Shown: piece after piece, positions 5,121 to 5,421 of the stretch
Numbering within the stretch: the first letter of the stretch is position 1
Layout: each line of letters begins with the position of its first letter
Source: Leucobacter sp.
GTDB taxonomy: Bacteria; Actinomycetota; Actinomycetes; Actinomycetales; Microbacteriaceae
Reading direction: 5' to 3'
NCBI GenBank assembly: GCA_017990305.1
Contig: JAGNOB010000156.1
Location: forward strand, 1 to 5,421
Length of the DNA stretch: 5,421 nucleotides
The notes under the pieces: generated by a model
Databases searched by the model: none
Told to the model about the DNA's origin: nothing
Seen by the model: the letters and a program-made list of their open reading frames with translations, nothing else
Made by a program: the position numbers and the translations under genes

Positions 5121-5421
5121 ATGTCGAAGATCGATCCAAAACTCTCAGGTGGCACTGAGGCTCAGGGGGGTGGCGCGCCGAAGCGCCGAGCTAGAGTACA
5201 CACGCGTGCGGCGATCATCGACGCGGCGGAAGCGCTCTTCGCTGAGCACGGCACACCAACCGCATCAATCGACGAGATCTGCGCGAGGGCGGGTTTCACG
5301 CGCGGCGCGTTCTACTCGAACTTTCGCACGGTCGACGACGTATTCTTTGCCATGTACGAACGGAAAACCGCGGCCCTCCTCGAGAGCCTTCACGGGCATG
5401 CGGTGGCTCATCGTCCCACCG
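5121..5421 (+). CDS. TetR-family transcription regulator (partial, 3' end outside window)
   Basis: The first 100 residues are visible and the frame is open to the window edge. After a Gly-rich, basic leader (residues 1-28) comes a classical TetR DNA-binding domain: helix 1 RAAIIDAAEALFAEHG at 29-44, TASIDEICARAGFTRGAFY at 47-65 as the helix-turn-helix, then SNFRTVDDVFFAMYE to residue 80. The ligand-binding domain is mostly missing, so the effector cannot be inferred from it. Divergent orientation next to a 3-hydroxyacyl-CoA dehydrogenase family gene, with dyads in the shared region, suggests it represses that gene and itself, perhaps in response to an acyl-CoA or related acid. That is inference from context. 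Confidence 0.9.
   Translation, partial: MSKIDPKLSGGTEAQGGGAPKRRARVHTRAAIIDAAEALFAEHGTPTASIDEICARAGFTRGAFYSNFRTVDDVFFAMYERKTAALLESLHGHAVAHRPT

Noticed and set aside
4679..5155. 158-residue - strand frame overlapping the dehydrogenase and TetR-type starts
   Set aside because: Out of frame with the dehydrogenase and crosses the divergent regulatory region; no motifs.

Overview
The window looks like a piece of chromosome from a high-GC Gram-positive bacterium (Actinomycetota; something Microbacteriaceae-like is plausible but unproven). Grounds: GC-rich sequence with strong third-position G/C bias, purine-rich Shine-Dalgarno sites, tightly overlapping start/stop codons, and a twin-arginine lipoprotein signal of the kind common in actinobacteria. 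There are no RNA genes, CRISPR arrays, transposases or phage genes. The window is almost fully coding, with both end genes cut by the window edges.

Left block (1-4013, all + strand): an overlapping gene chain. The tail of an unidentified gene ends in a TAATG overlap with a Tat-type lipoprotein solute-binding protein of the NMT1/THI5-like (NitT/TauT) superfamily. Then follow the membrane permease (ATGA overlap), the ATPase (GTGA overlap) and a cysteine-free Crp/Fnr-type regulator (17-bp overlap). A small single-domain cupin follows 55 bp later and is probably in the same transcript. The three ABC genes form a complete importer whose substrate cannot be read from sequence. The regulator has an FAEA-type sensor loop that I associate with the DNR/HcpR (nitrosative/redox stress) side of Crp/Fnr rather than with cAMP-binding Crp. 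This hints that the importer and cupin belong to a redox, nitrogen-oxide or metabolite response; that is inference.

Middle (4014-4152): a convergent intergenic region, locally AT-rich, filled by a long nested imperfect inverted repeat of about 108 nt. It is either an unusual bidirectional terminator/cruciform or a MITE-like remnant.

Right block (4153-5421): a - strand 3-hydroxyacyl-CoA dehydrogenase-family gene with a non-canonical HFAMPP active-site loop, and a divergent + strand TetR-family regulator cut by the window end. The 95-bp region between their starts carries several dyad repeats that are good operator candidates. The simplest reading is that the TetR protein controls itself and the dehydrogenase in response to an acyl-CoA or organic-acid-like ligand.
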